Positions 17,678-25,696 of a stretch of DNA of 64,000 nucleotides are shown here, one piece after another. The translations under genes and the position numbers were made by a program. The notes beneath the pieces are model-generated. The model searched no databases. It was not told the DNA's origin and was given only the letters and a program-made list of their open reading frames with translations. This DNA is from Clostridium sp. Marseille-P2415. GTDB taxonomy: Bacteria > Bacillota > Clostridia > Lachnospirales > Lachnospiraceae. Position 1 is the first letter of the stretch; each line of letters starts with the position of its first letter. The stretch spans positions 3,172,013-3,236,012 of the forward strand of contig NZ_LT732526.1 in NCBI RefSeq assembly GCF_900155545.1. Direction: 5' to 3'.

Positions 17678-17696
17678 TTCACATCTATTATGTGAA
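17678..17696. promoter_or_regulatory. Inverted repeat just upstream of the OYE-like gene
   Basis: TTCACAT and ATGTGAA flank five bases, 14 bases before the start codon and next to the ribosome binding site. A regulator bound here would block expression; a possible TetR-type site. Confidence 0.4.
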
Positions 17697-17795
17697 ATTT
17701 GCTACACATTACAGGGAATCTTTCATGAAAAAAGATTTTACTTGCTATTCAGATAAGATTGTCTTAATATTATCAATCTGCCCGATAAATGAAAA

Positions 17796-17847
17796 GAAAC
17801 AAAAAAGCGAATTTGTACAAAAGCATACAAATTCGCTTTTTTGTTTC
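17796..17847. terminator. Strong bidirectional terminator after the TetR gene
   Basis: A 22-bp perfect stem (GAAACAAAAAAGCGAATTTGTA and its complement) with an 8-base loop and T runs on both strands. It ends the TetR transcript and isolates it from the OYE-like gene. Confidence 0.88.
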
Positions 17848-17882
17848 ATCATCTAAAACCGTTTAGTTATCGTCAATTGTGC

Positions 17883-18383
17883 TTAATAAAAACCATCAGG
17901 AGTAAGTTTGATTAAATAACCTGCCAGAACAGCTGGCTCGATTTGACAGCCTGTTTCAATCCAATCTTTAACTACCTGGATTTCTCCAGCTATTGTTTGA
18001 GTAAGGGCAATCTTATTATATTCATCAGAAAGATCCAAATTCCTTGAGTAAAACTTATATGAATAATCATACAAGAAATCCCAGAACGAATTTTTACCGT
18101 CTATTTTTGATGCCTGATAGAAAAAAGACAAGTTTTCTTTTTCAAATGAGAAGATTTTCGTAAGTACAGCTTCCCATCCAATAGAGTCCACCATTTTTAA
18201 CAGTCCATCTGCCTCGTATTGATAGCAGTCATTCATTATATCGTACTTATCTCGATAGTACCTATAGAAGGTTGAGCGAGACACATTGCACTCATTAAGA
18301 ATCATCTGTATCGTAATGTTATCAAATGACTGTTCTTTCATTAGATTAAACATCCCAGTAATAAGTATTTCTTTGGTATTCAT
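17883..18383 (-). CDS. TetR/AcrR-family transcriptional regulator
   Basis: Residues about 5-50 form a TetR-type helix-turn-helix (FDNITIQMILNECNVSRSTF, YRYYRDKYDIM). The C-terminal ~115 residues are helical and resemble the DhaS-type TetR_C group. ATG 18383 is chosen over the upstream TTG because GGAGGTAG lies 10 bases before it, giving 166 residues. Gene order suggests control of the OYE/SDR/hydrolase genes, whose upstream regions hold inverted repeats. Confidence 0.85.
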   Translation of the reverse strand: MNTKEILITGMFNLMKEQSFDNITIQMILNECNVSRSTFYRYYRDKYDIMNDCYQYEADGLLKMVDSIGWEAVLTKIFSFEKENLSFFYQASKIDGKNSFWDFLYDYSYKFYSRNLDLSDEYNKIALTQTIAGEIQVVKDWIETGCQIEPAVLAGYLIKLTPDGFY

Positions 18384-18401
18384 TCGGACAACTACCTCCA
18401 A

Positions 18402-18767
18402 TACAAAATAATTATATGGTTTTTGTTATTTTATGATATTTTATTCTCATAGTAATATCTTTTTACCTTTTTAAGCCTTTTTTATGTAATTCGAAGTATT
18501 CATTCAATATTTTACCTCCAATTGGTTTTATTATACCAGCTTTATGCCGGATAAAACAACGAAACGCGGCAAGTGCAGCGGTGAGGAGTAAATTTTTTTG
18601 AACTGTGTTTTTTCTATGTTAAAATACAGTTTAGAAATTTATTCACATTTTTACTTCCTAATGACCTTTTTACGATATGTTATCCACATCGTATATCCAT
18701 AGTTTTCCAGCATATTTCGTTCAACTTTTACTTCCCATCGACCACCTCCTGTGGTATCATTACATTG
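18402..18767. other. Gap of about 365 bases without a gene
   Basis: AT-rich sequence upstream of the TetR gene and downstream of a transposase remnant. It should contain the TetR promoter, but no clear -35/-10 pair or coding stretch is seen. Confidence 0.4.
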
Positions 18768-19745
18768 TTAGGTGAATTGCACTGTCGTGTACTTCTCAAT
18801 GTATTTTACATCTTCATTACTTACTGTTGCTCTGCGAAAAGTTTCCAGTAATCTTGAAGATGTATTTTTTATCCCCTGCTTTAGTTCCTTTAAAAGCTTA
18901 TGTCCTGCAAGGTAGAGCTACATTAAGATATCCGCTATCTGGGTAAGAAGATAATGGTTCTTCATTGCATTTGGATTATGGCTGTTTAGATGTTCTATCT
19001 TATACAGGATATTTTTCTGATTGTTAAAGCCTTCATTCTCTATTTTCCATCTTTTTTTCCCGTATCTTACCATCTCTTCTATATTCTTTTCATTCAGCTC
19101 CATATCTGTTAGCCATTGTAATCGTACTATCGTTTCCCTGCTTTTAATCTTCTTGCTATATTCATACTCAAATATATTTGCTGTAAAGTTTTTACCACTG
19201 ATTTCTTCCACATGGTTTACGTATTTTGCAGTTCCATTTTCTTCTCCGAGGAGTTTTTTCTTTTCTCCGTGTTCACCACCCCCAAGTATATAAATATAAT
19301 CCTGTATCAGTGTTTTCTGTCTCCCGTCCTTACAGTTAAGAATATAATTCCATCCGTATCCTTTACAGATTTCTATAATGGTTTCAGCAGCATAAAGGCT
19401 GTCACCAAGAACACAAAGTTTGAGTCGTGGGAATTTCTCCTTGATGTTTTTCATCAAACGCTTGGAGGCATATATTTCGCAATCCTGTTTCGTCACGTTC
19501 TCCGATTCATTCTCAAATAAATTCAGTCCCGAGGCTTATAATGATGTTATCTGCCAGAATCAGCTTGGCTTCAAGTACATGGTGGCTGTACACTTTCTTT
19601 TTCTTTCCTTCCTTATCGGTAATCTCTCTCACAAGGCAGTTCTCGCAATGTCTTTCGTCAAAATGATAAAGTCCGGTCCATCCAGTATTACCAGCCATTG
19701 ACCCTGTGGCAGTCTGGCTGGATAGAAATTTTTTGAACGTATTAA
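18768..19745 (-). pseudogene. DDE-type transposase, broken by frameshifts and a stop
   Basis: Read across frames, the minus strand encodes QGQWLVILDG, then GLYHFDERHCENCL, then a catalytic-core stretch (LKLCVLGDSLYAAE, RYGKKRWKIENEGFNNQKN, HNPNAMKNHYLLTQIADILM). One-base shifts lie near 19685 and 19505. The TAG at 18918 interrupts a frame that continues for 49 codons (LYLAGHKLLKELKQG...) to 18768. Acidic residues of a DDE transposase are visible (GDS, ENEG). Family unassigned; inactive. Confidence 0.75.
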
Positions 19746-19926
19746 TTTATCCTGAATTATTCATGATAATTAGTCCAATGATGCTTCGCACCGCATAATT
19801 GCTGTGTTTTTACTGATAAAATTTTCATCTAAAAAGTGAAGATATAATTAAAAAAATATAGAAAAAAGGCTTCAACTTAAAATTTAGTCAGCACAAAAAA
19901 ACCAAACAAAGGAGAAACCTTAATCT

Positions 19927-21180
19927 ATGTCCAGTTTAAATGATGTTCGTTTAGAAAGCAATAAAAATATTAAAATAAATTTTGACAGTGGTGATTTATC
20001 CTCTGATAGTGGTATGCTTTTAGTGAAAGAATTTGCAAGTAAAATAGGATTTATTAAACGTATTAAAAATCTTTTTAAGACAAAGGATACTGCCAAAGTT
20101 CGTTTCCATAAGGAGCATGAAAATCTTCTACAGGAGATTTTTCATACCATAGCTGGTTATTTTCGTGAAAATGATGCCGATGAATTAACAAATGACCCCA
20201 TATTCAATACCATTCTTGAAAAAGATACACAAGCATCACAACCTACGATGTCTCGCTTATTTAACCGTACAGATGATGATACCCTATTACAGTTTGAAAA
20301 TATACATACTGCTATAAGACAGATTGTTTACGGAGTAAAACCACCGGAAAGAATACTCTTTGATATCGATTCTACAACTTTGGTACATTTGGAAAACAAG
20401 AGGGTTCTGGATATAATTCACATTATGCTGAAAACGGGTACCACCCTCTTTTGGTATTTGATGGTCTTACCAGAGATTTACTGAAAGCATGTTTACGTGA
20501 GGGAACCGTATATACTTCAAACGGAGTAGTTGATTTTCTTCGTCCATTGCTTGAGGAATATCTTATGTTATATCCATCTACCGAACTTTATCTACGAAGT
20601 GATAGTGGATTTGCAGTACCAAAGCTTTATGAACTTTTAGAAACAAATGGAACCTCTTATGCAATACGACTCAAGTTCAATAATATCCTGCATGATAAGG
20701 CGGATTTTCTTACATCTGAATTAGATATAGCTACCAAATATAACAAAGTGGATTTTGCAGTCTGCTATGGTGAAATCATGTATCAGGCAGGTTCATGGAA
20801 TCAGCCAAGAAGGGTTGTAATAAAAGTGGAGAAACCAATGAACCAAATAAATTACATGTATACTTTTATCGTCACAAACATGGATTTAAAGCCAGAGCAG
20901 CTTATAAAGTTTTATTGTAATCGTGGTAGTATGGAGAACTTTATCAAAGAATCTAAAAGTGGATTTGATTTTGATTCCATGAGCAGTCACGATATGGTAG
21001 TAAATGCTAACCGCCTTCAGATATCAATGCTTGCTTATAACCTCTTTAACTGGTTTAGAACAATCGCATTGCCTGCAAACATGAGAAAATACCGTATTGA
21101 TACCATACGTCTAAAACTAATAAAAATAGCTTCAAGAGTAATACACAGTGCCGGATATTTGATATTTAAGCTTTGTAGTT
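19927..21180 (+). pseudogene. IS1380-family transposase, frameshifted and 3'-truncated
   Basis: The start (NFDSGDLSSDSGMLLVKEF, HTIAGYFRENDADELTNDP, QPTMSRLFNR, LFDIDST) and the continuation in another frame (GKQEGSGYNSHYAENGYHPL, LVFDGLTRDLLKACL, LRSDSGFAVPKLYELLE, SMENFIKESKSGFDFDSMSS) are IS1380 transposase throughout. A single-base shift lies near 20390, and the match ends at YLIFKLCS. The next ~240 bases are unrelated to the family, so the 3' end of the element is lost. Good translation signals remain (AAAGGAG before ATG 19927). Confidence 0.85.
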
Positions 21181-21480
21181 TCCTCCTGCTGCCTCTTCCC
21201 TGCACTCTGCAATATCAATCCGGTCATCCGGAAATCTCTCTTCGACGAATCCTGTCACTCTTTTATCAGGTGCGCCTGCTATGTCTGATTTTCATCCGTC
21301 AGAAACGAAACCGGAAGACCTGCGTACATCAGGATACTTCCCATATACTTTGTATCGCTTCCCTCGACGCGATAACAATTTTTTGCCTCAAGCCCTTTTA
21401 ATTTTACAAAAGAGGAATAATTAATTCATCAATCTCACCTTCTCCATGCAATCCATACCTAAATAAAAATTTAATGTAAA
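21181..21480. other. Unassigned sequence after the IS1380 remnant
   Basis: About 240 bases of higher GC than their flanks, without an intact gene. On the minus strand a broken frame reads RVEGSDTKYMGSILMYAGLP, suggesting part of a displaced coding region, but I cannot identify it. Confidence 0.3.
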
Positions 21481-21508
21481 ACCTATAAAATTAATTTCAC
21501 ATTATGTA

Positions 21509-21556
21509 TTGACTTTAGTTTTATATAGTACTATACTTTTTATATAGTACTATATA
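21509..21556 (+). promoter_or_regulatory. MarR-gene promoter with two palindromic operators
   Basis: TTGACT (21509) and TATACT (21532) are spaced by 17 bases. TATAGTACTATA (21524-21535) overlaps the spacer and -10, and TATATAGTACTATATA (21541-21556) covers the start-site region. Both are perfect palindromes with centres 19 bases apart. This is a classic arrangement for autorepression. Confidence 0.85.
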
Positions 21557-21582
21557 AAACATTTTTTTAATCCGGAGGAAAA

Positions 21583-22032
21583 ATGAATATTATAAAAGGA
21601 GCTTCTATTTTATTGTCTGCATCAATAGATGCATCATTAGATAGAATTTTATCAAAAAAACACAGAGAATCAAATGTTGATACTTTAACCGCTGCACAGG
21701 CTCGGCTTTTATTCTTACTTTGGCAAAAGGACGAGATATCTATAAAAGAAGTATCGCGAATTACCCATCTGCAAAAGTCAACATTAACAAGTACATTAGC
21801 CAAACTAGAAAAAGCTGGTCATATCAAATTAATACCATGCAAAATTGATAAACGTAAGACTCTTGTTAAGGTAATAAATAGAAATGAAGACCTCGTAACT
21901 TTAAACAAAAGTATTATAGATGAAACTGGAGAGATATTTTATAAGGGTTTCAGTGATAATGAAGTAGCACTGTATGAAAGTTTCTTAAAAAGAACTCTAG
22001 ATAACCTGATGGAATTTCAAAATGAAGAATAA
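21583..22032 (+). CDS. MarR-family transcriptional regulator
   Basis: A 149-residue winged-helix protein with the MarR plan: LTAAQARLLFLLWQKDEISI, recognition helix ITHLQKSTLTSTLAKLEKAG, and wing IDKRKTLVKV, flanked by dimerisation helices. CGGAGG lies before the start. The promoter contains two palindromes sharing ATAGTACTAT, which this protein probably binds, controlling itself and the lipoprotein esterase 76 bases downstream on the same strand. Confidence 0.88.
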   Translation: MNIIKGASILLSASIDASLDRILSKKHRESNVDTLTAAQARLLFLLWQKDEISIKEVSRITHLQKSTLTSTLAKLEKAGHIKLIPCKIDKRKTLVKVINRNEDLVTLNKSIIDETGEIFYKGFSDNEVALYESFLKRTLDNLMEFQNEE

Positions 22033-22108
22033 TAAGTTACAACAATATGTTTTAATTACAGAAAATTATTACTTTTTACAATCAAGTGTGAATATTAGGA
22101 GGAAATAA

Positions 22109-23245
22109 ATGAATAGAAAAATTAAAATGATATCACTGTCACTTTTATTAGCAGCAACCATTGTACTGCCTTTTACTGGCTGTTCACAAAAGACAAACGA
22201 TTCGACCTCTACAAATTCTTCAACTACAGATCAGACCAACATGCCACCCACATATAAAGATGTAGTTTTTGCAACAGTTAATAATGATAATGGCGATAAA
22301 AGAGATTTAAAGATGAATATCTTTAAACCACAGGATAAAACTGAAGCAACTCCTGTTCTTGTATACATTCATGGAGGCGGCTGGGCTATGGGTGACTATC
22401 AAGGTGATGACGCTCCTAAAGATTTAAATGCTTCAAACGACTCTCTGAAAAATCAAACAGATCGACCGACTGGTCAAATGGCTGGTGATAATGCATCATC
22501 ATATAAAATTTTTAAAAGTATATTAAATAATGGAATTGCTTTTGTATCTATAGATTATCGTTTGAATTCAGAAGCTGTTTTTCCAGCACAAATCTATGAT
22601 GTTAAAGGTGCCATCAGATACCTTCGCGCACATGCCGAAGAATATGGTCTTGATCCAGATAAAATAGCAGTATGTGGAACTTCTGCCGGTGCACATTTAG
22701 CTGCTGAACTTGCTACTACCGGTGATGTAGATGAACTTGAAGGTGATGTAGGCGGTAACCTTGATTATTCAAGTAAAGTAATTGCTTGTGTTGATTTTTA
22801 TGGTCCAACAGATTTACTGACAATGTCAACTGAGATGGACCCATCTCTTCAATCTCATGAGGATGCAGTAGCAACACACGATTCTATAGACGCAAATGAA
22901 TCTAAGCTACTTGGATTTGCTGAAGAAGGGCAAGGTGTAGGTGTTCTTAGGGAAATTAGAGACAAAAATGACATTAGTTCTCCATATTGGGATAAGGTAA
23001 AGTTAGCAGAACTTGCTAGCCCTATAAATAACGTAACATCAGACGATCCGCCAATGTTCATGGCACATGGAGGACAGGATACTTTAGTGCCAATTCAGCA
23101 AAGCTTAAGACTTAGAGAGGCTCTTAATAAAGCAGGCGTTGAAAATACTTTTATGTCTAACTCTGAAGCTCCCCATGGATATCAAGGTGAAGATGTAAAT
23201 AATGCAGCTATAACTTGGGTAACAAACAAATTGCTTTCTAAATAA
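22109..23245 (+). CDS. Lipoprotein alpha/beta hydrolase (carboxylesterase-like)
   Basis: Signal peptide with lipobox PFTGC (Cys25), then a Ser/Thr/Asn linker, so the enzyme is anchored outside the cell. The catalytic domain has oxyanion motif HGGGW, nucleophile Ser192 in CGTSAGAH, Asp324 in HGGQDTLVP and His356 in APHGYQG, as in the HSL/BD-FAE-type esterases. It probably frees acyl groups from external esters. AGGAGG precedes the ATG. It follows a MarR gene and is probably induced with it. Substrate unknown; feruloyl or acetyl esters are possible. Confidence 0.85.
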   Translation: MNRKIKMISLSLLLAATIVLPFTGCSQKTNDSTSTNSSTTDQTNMPPTYKDVVFATVNNDNGDKRDLKMNIFKPQDKTEATPVLVYIHGGGWAMGDYQGDDAPKDLNASNDSLKNQTDRPTGQMAGDNASSYKIFKSILNNGIAFVSIDYRLNSEAVFPAQIYDVKGAIRYLRAHAEEYGLDPDKIAVCGTSAGAHLAAELATTGDVDELEGDVGGNLDYSSKVIACVDFYGPTDLLTMSTEMDPSLQSHEDAVATHDSIDANESKLLGFAEEGQGVGVLREIRDKNDISSPYWDKVKLAELASPINNVTSDDPPMFMAHGGQDTLVPIQQSLRLREALNKAGVENTFMSNSEAPHGYQGEDVNNAAITWVTNKLLSK

Positions 23246-23269
23246 TAGCTAATTATATTCTAAACAAAA

Positions 23270-23422
23270 TGCAAGAGTCGCCTGTGAGATAATGTAAGCG
23301 ATGGAACAAATCCGTCGTGTAATCGAGGAGGAGGTAGCTGATTATTTCAGCTACCGACCTCTCAGTCAAGTAAGCAATAGGACTTTCACCTCGAGCTTCT
23401 CACAGAACCGTACGTAAAAGGA
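23270..23422 (-). other. Possible 3' end of a group II intron (truncated)
   Basis: The minus strand reads ACGTACGGTTCTGTGAGAAG, which resembles the 3' half of domain V in bacterial group II introns, then a stem-loop (GGTAGCTGAAATAATCAGCTACC). The 5' half of domain V (GAGCCGTA...) is not seen; it would lie where the IS begins. No reverse transcriptase is present. Tentative. Confidence 0.25.
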
Positions 23423-24342
23423 GGTCATGCCGCCTATCAGGATACTTTCGTATCCCTTTTATTAAATATTACCCAGACCCTTTTGCTATATCAAAGAGTT
23501 CATGGGAGACAATCATTGAATTCTGGTATCTGGATTTATCTCTTACCGATACTATGATGCAGGACTGCTATTCTAAATACGGTCCCGAACCTCGGCTTCC
23601 TTCCTGCATGCTCCGATCCTATCTGCTCTCCATTAAGTTTAAGGTTACCTCTGTTACGGTCTGATGTGCCATGCTGAAGGACTGTCCTCTCTATGCCATT
23701 CTTAGTGGCTTTAACCCGACTGATACTCCCGGTGTCGGCACCTTCTATGATTTCTTTAGCCACTTGTGGCAATCAGACCAGAACAACCTCTCTCCTAAGG
23801 AGCGGTTCCCTAAACCTAAAGTTAAAAAAGGGGAAAAGACTGGCGATAAAACACCTGCTGATCTGAAACTATTTCTTCCCGCTGCTTCCGTTTTTAGAAC
23901 GCCATCCTCTAAAACCTGTGAATCCTTTTTCTCTTATTTTCAAGCTCTATCAGGAACAGTTTCTTAATCAATCCATTCAGAATGGATTGATTAGCTCTTC
24001 ACATCTTGCTCTGGCCGGTGACGATACACCCGTCAGAGCCTCTGCAAGAGGTAGAAACAAACGGATTTGTGGCTGCAAAGATAAAGGAATTCATGATGTC
24101 ATTGCAAACGTCACTACCATCAGCCGGATTGCAACTGGGGATGGGATTCATCCCGTGAATGCTATTACCATGGCTATCACCTGTACATGTTCGTTGCTTC
24201 GGATTCGCAAGGCGATTTACCTGTATTTCCCCTCCTGGAGAGGGCCTCCAGACATGATATGCTTTCCTTTCTGCATTCTTTCTTTTCCATGAAAGCCTAT
24301 CTTCCTGAATTTCAGATTCATAAGCTGTTGCTCGACTATTAA
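23423..24342 (+). pseudogene. Transposase pseudogene (same element as the remnant at 14.3 kb)
   Basis: One frame reads KYYPDPFAISKSSWETIIEF, YSKYGPEPRLPSCMLRSYLL, then a TGA where Trp is expected (SVTV*CAML), then DCPLYAILSGFNPTDTPGVG and TFYDFFSHLWQ. A frameshift near 23930 leads to ALAGDDTPVRASARGRNKRIC and the end, MKAYLPEFQIHKLLLD. This is a DDE transposase common in Lachnospiraceae, broken by at least one nonsense and two frame changes. Its truncated 3' end abuts the tail of the parB-like gene. Confidence 0.75.
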
Positions 24343-24528
24343 CAAATATGCAGAACTGTCTTATCTGCTTCTAACTAGTCTCTGCTCTTTTTTCGGTTGA
24401 TGTCCATGCCATTCCTGAAGCAGTTTTTCAATCAATGTTACTTTTTGCTTTTCTGTAAAATCCTTTGGAAAATATTTTTCAACTCTATCTGCTCTAATTT
24501 TAATCTGTAACTTTTGATTTGGCTTTTC

Positions 24529-25401
24529 TTATCCCATAACTGTATAAATTGTATCAATATCCAATTCTTCTGCCTGACTTAGTCTTTTTAAACGATTAGC
24601 TTGCGACAAGGAAAGTGTACATTGTTCCAAATCCATTACAGCATGAAGCTCATACTGTTCTTCTTCTTTTAAGTAAGAGAGTTCCACCGCCACGGTAAAT
24701 GCTATTTTTTCGTCATCTACCATGTCTAATAGCTTAGGGATGAGATTCGTCAATCGAATATATCTTGATATTTGAGCTCTACTCTCACCCACTTGCTTTG
24801 CCAAAGTATCATTGGAATATCTATTTTCTTTTTCTGTCTCACTATTTCTTAGTTCCCAAATCCCTTCGCCATCAAATCCACATTCTACTTCAGATAATTG
24901 TAAGGTTGGATTTTGAATATCCAACTTTTTCTTAACTTGAGAAAAAGTTAAATCGGTTCTCTTCCCCTGTTGTTTCATAGCCTCTAATCTCATCTTATAA
25001 GCAAATGCTTTCTCACTGGATTTTATATTTTCTCTCTGGAGATTACTGTTTACCATAGCTATTACCGCCTGATTGTCATCCAGATTACGTATAATAACCG
25101 GAACCTCTGTAATTCCCGCCCATTCACAGGCTGCTTTTCTTCGATGACCAGCGATTATCTCAAATCCATTTCCATCTGGTTTAGGTCTAACTAACAACGG
25201 TTCCAAGATGCCATCATTTTCAATACTTCGCATCAACTCAAATAACGCTGTATTAGTTTCCACTTTGAACGGATGATTTTTAAAGCCACTTAGCTTATTT
25301 AGTTGCATTATTACTATTTTCTGGTCATTTTTAACTGTTTTACTTTCCGTATCATCGTTAGCTTGCCAAGAAGAACACATTTCTTCATTTTCTTTCACCA
25401 T
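24529..25401 (-). CDS. ParB/RepB/Spo0J-family protein, cut by an in-frame stop
   Basis: Residues about 30-130 form the ParB N-terminal nuclease-like domain (FELMRSIENDGILEPLLVRP, FEIIAGHRRKAACEWAG, VNSNLQRENIKSSEKAFAYK), followed by a KorB-like HTH (SNDTLAKQVGESRAQISRYI, RLTNLIPKLLDMV). This is the ParB type carried by ICEs of the Tn916/Tn1549 kind. The frame stops at TAA after IYTVMG, but continues beyond it for 55 codons (EKPNQKLQIKIRADRVEKYF...) to a second stop at 24361, so the C-terminus was probably lost by a nonsense mutation. ATG 25401 with GGTGG before it is the start. Confidence 0.82.
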   Translation of the reverse strand: MVKENEEMCSSWQANDDTESKTVKNDQKIVIMQLNKLSGFKNHPFKVETNTALFELMRSIENDGILEPLLVRPKPDGNGFEIIAGHRRKAACEWAGITEVPVIIRNLDDNQAVIAMVNSNLQRENIKSSEKAFAYKMRLEAMKQQGKRTDLTFSQVKKKLDIQNPTLQLSEVECGFDGEGIWELRNSETEKENRYSNDTLAKQVGESRAQISRYIRLTNLIPKLLDMVDDEKIAFTVAVELSYLKEEEQYELHAVMDLEQCTLSLSQANRLKRLSQAEELDIDTIYTVMG

Positions 25402-25456
25402 CCTCACCACCTTTCGTTTTGTGCTTGCATTTCAATTTCTTATCTGAAACGCAAAC

Positions 25457-25495
25457 AGACCGCTCATCTTCAAAAAGCTTGAAAATAAGCGGTCT
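25457..25495. terminator. Stem-loop upstream of the parB-like gene
   Basis: AGACCGCT...TTCAA pairs with TTGAA...AGCGGTCT with two mismatches and a short loop. No strong T run. It may end transcription across the island border or be part of the element's end. Confidence 0.45.
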
Positions 25496-25696
25496 ATACG
25501 ACTTTTAAATATTTAGATGAATGATAAAGAATTTTGTTTTTATAATGAAATTATGAACTGTAGCTTCATGTGTTCCGAGACACCATATCAAGAACTACCG
25601 ACACATTCACCCCGTCTGAAATTGCCTTTTTTCTCTCTTTTCAATCACTTTGGGAGAACTGATAAAATCGCTCAAAGTGCCTAAAATCAAGGAGTT

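Noticed and set aside
23536-23772. Minus-strand frame opposite the transposase pseudogene
   Set aside because: The plus strand has clear transposase homology; the opposite frame is a shadow.
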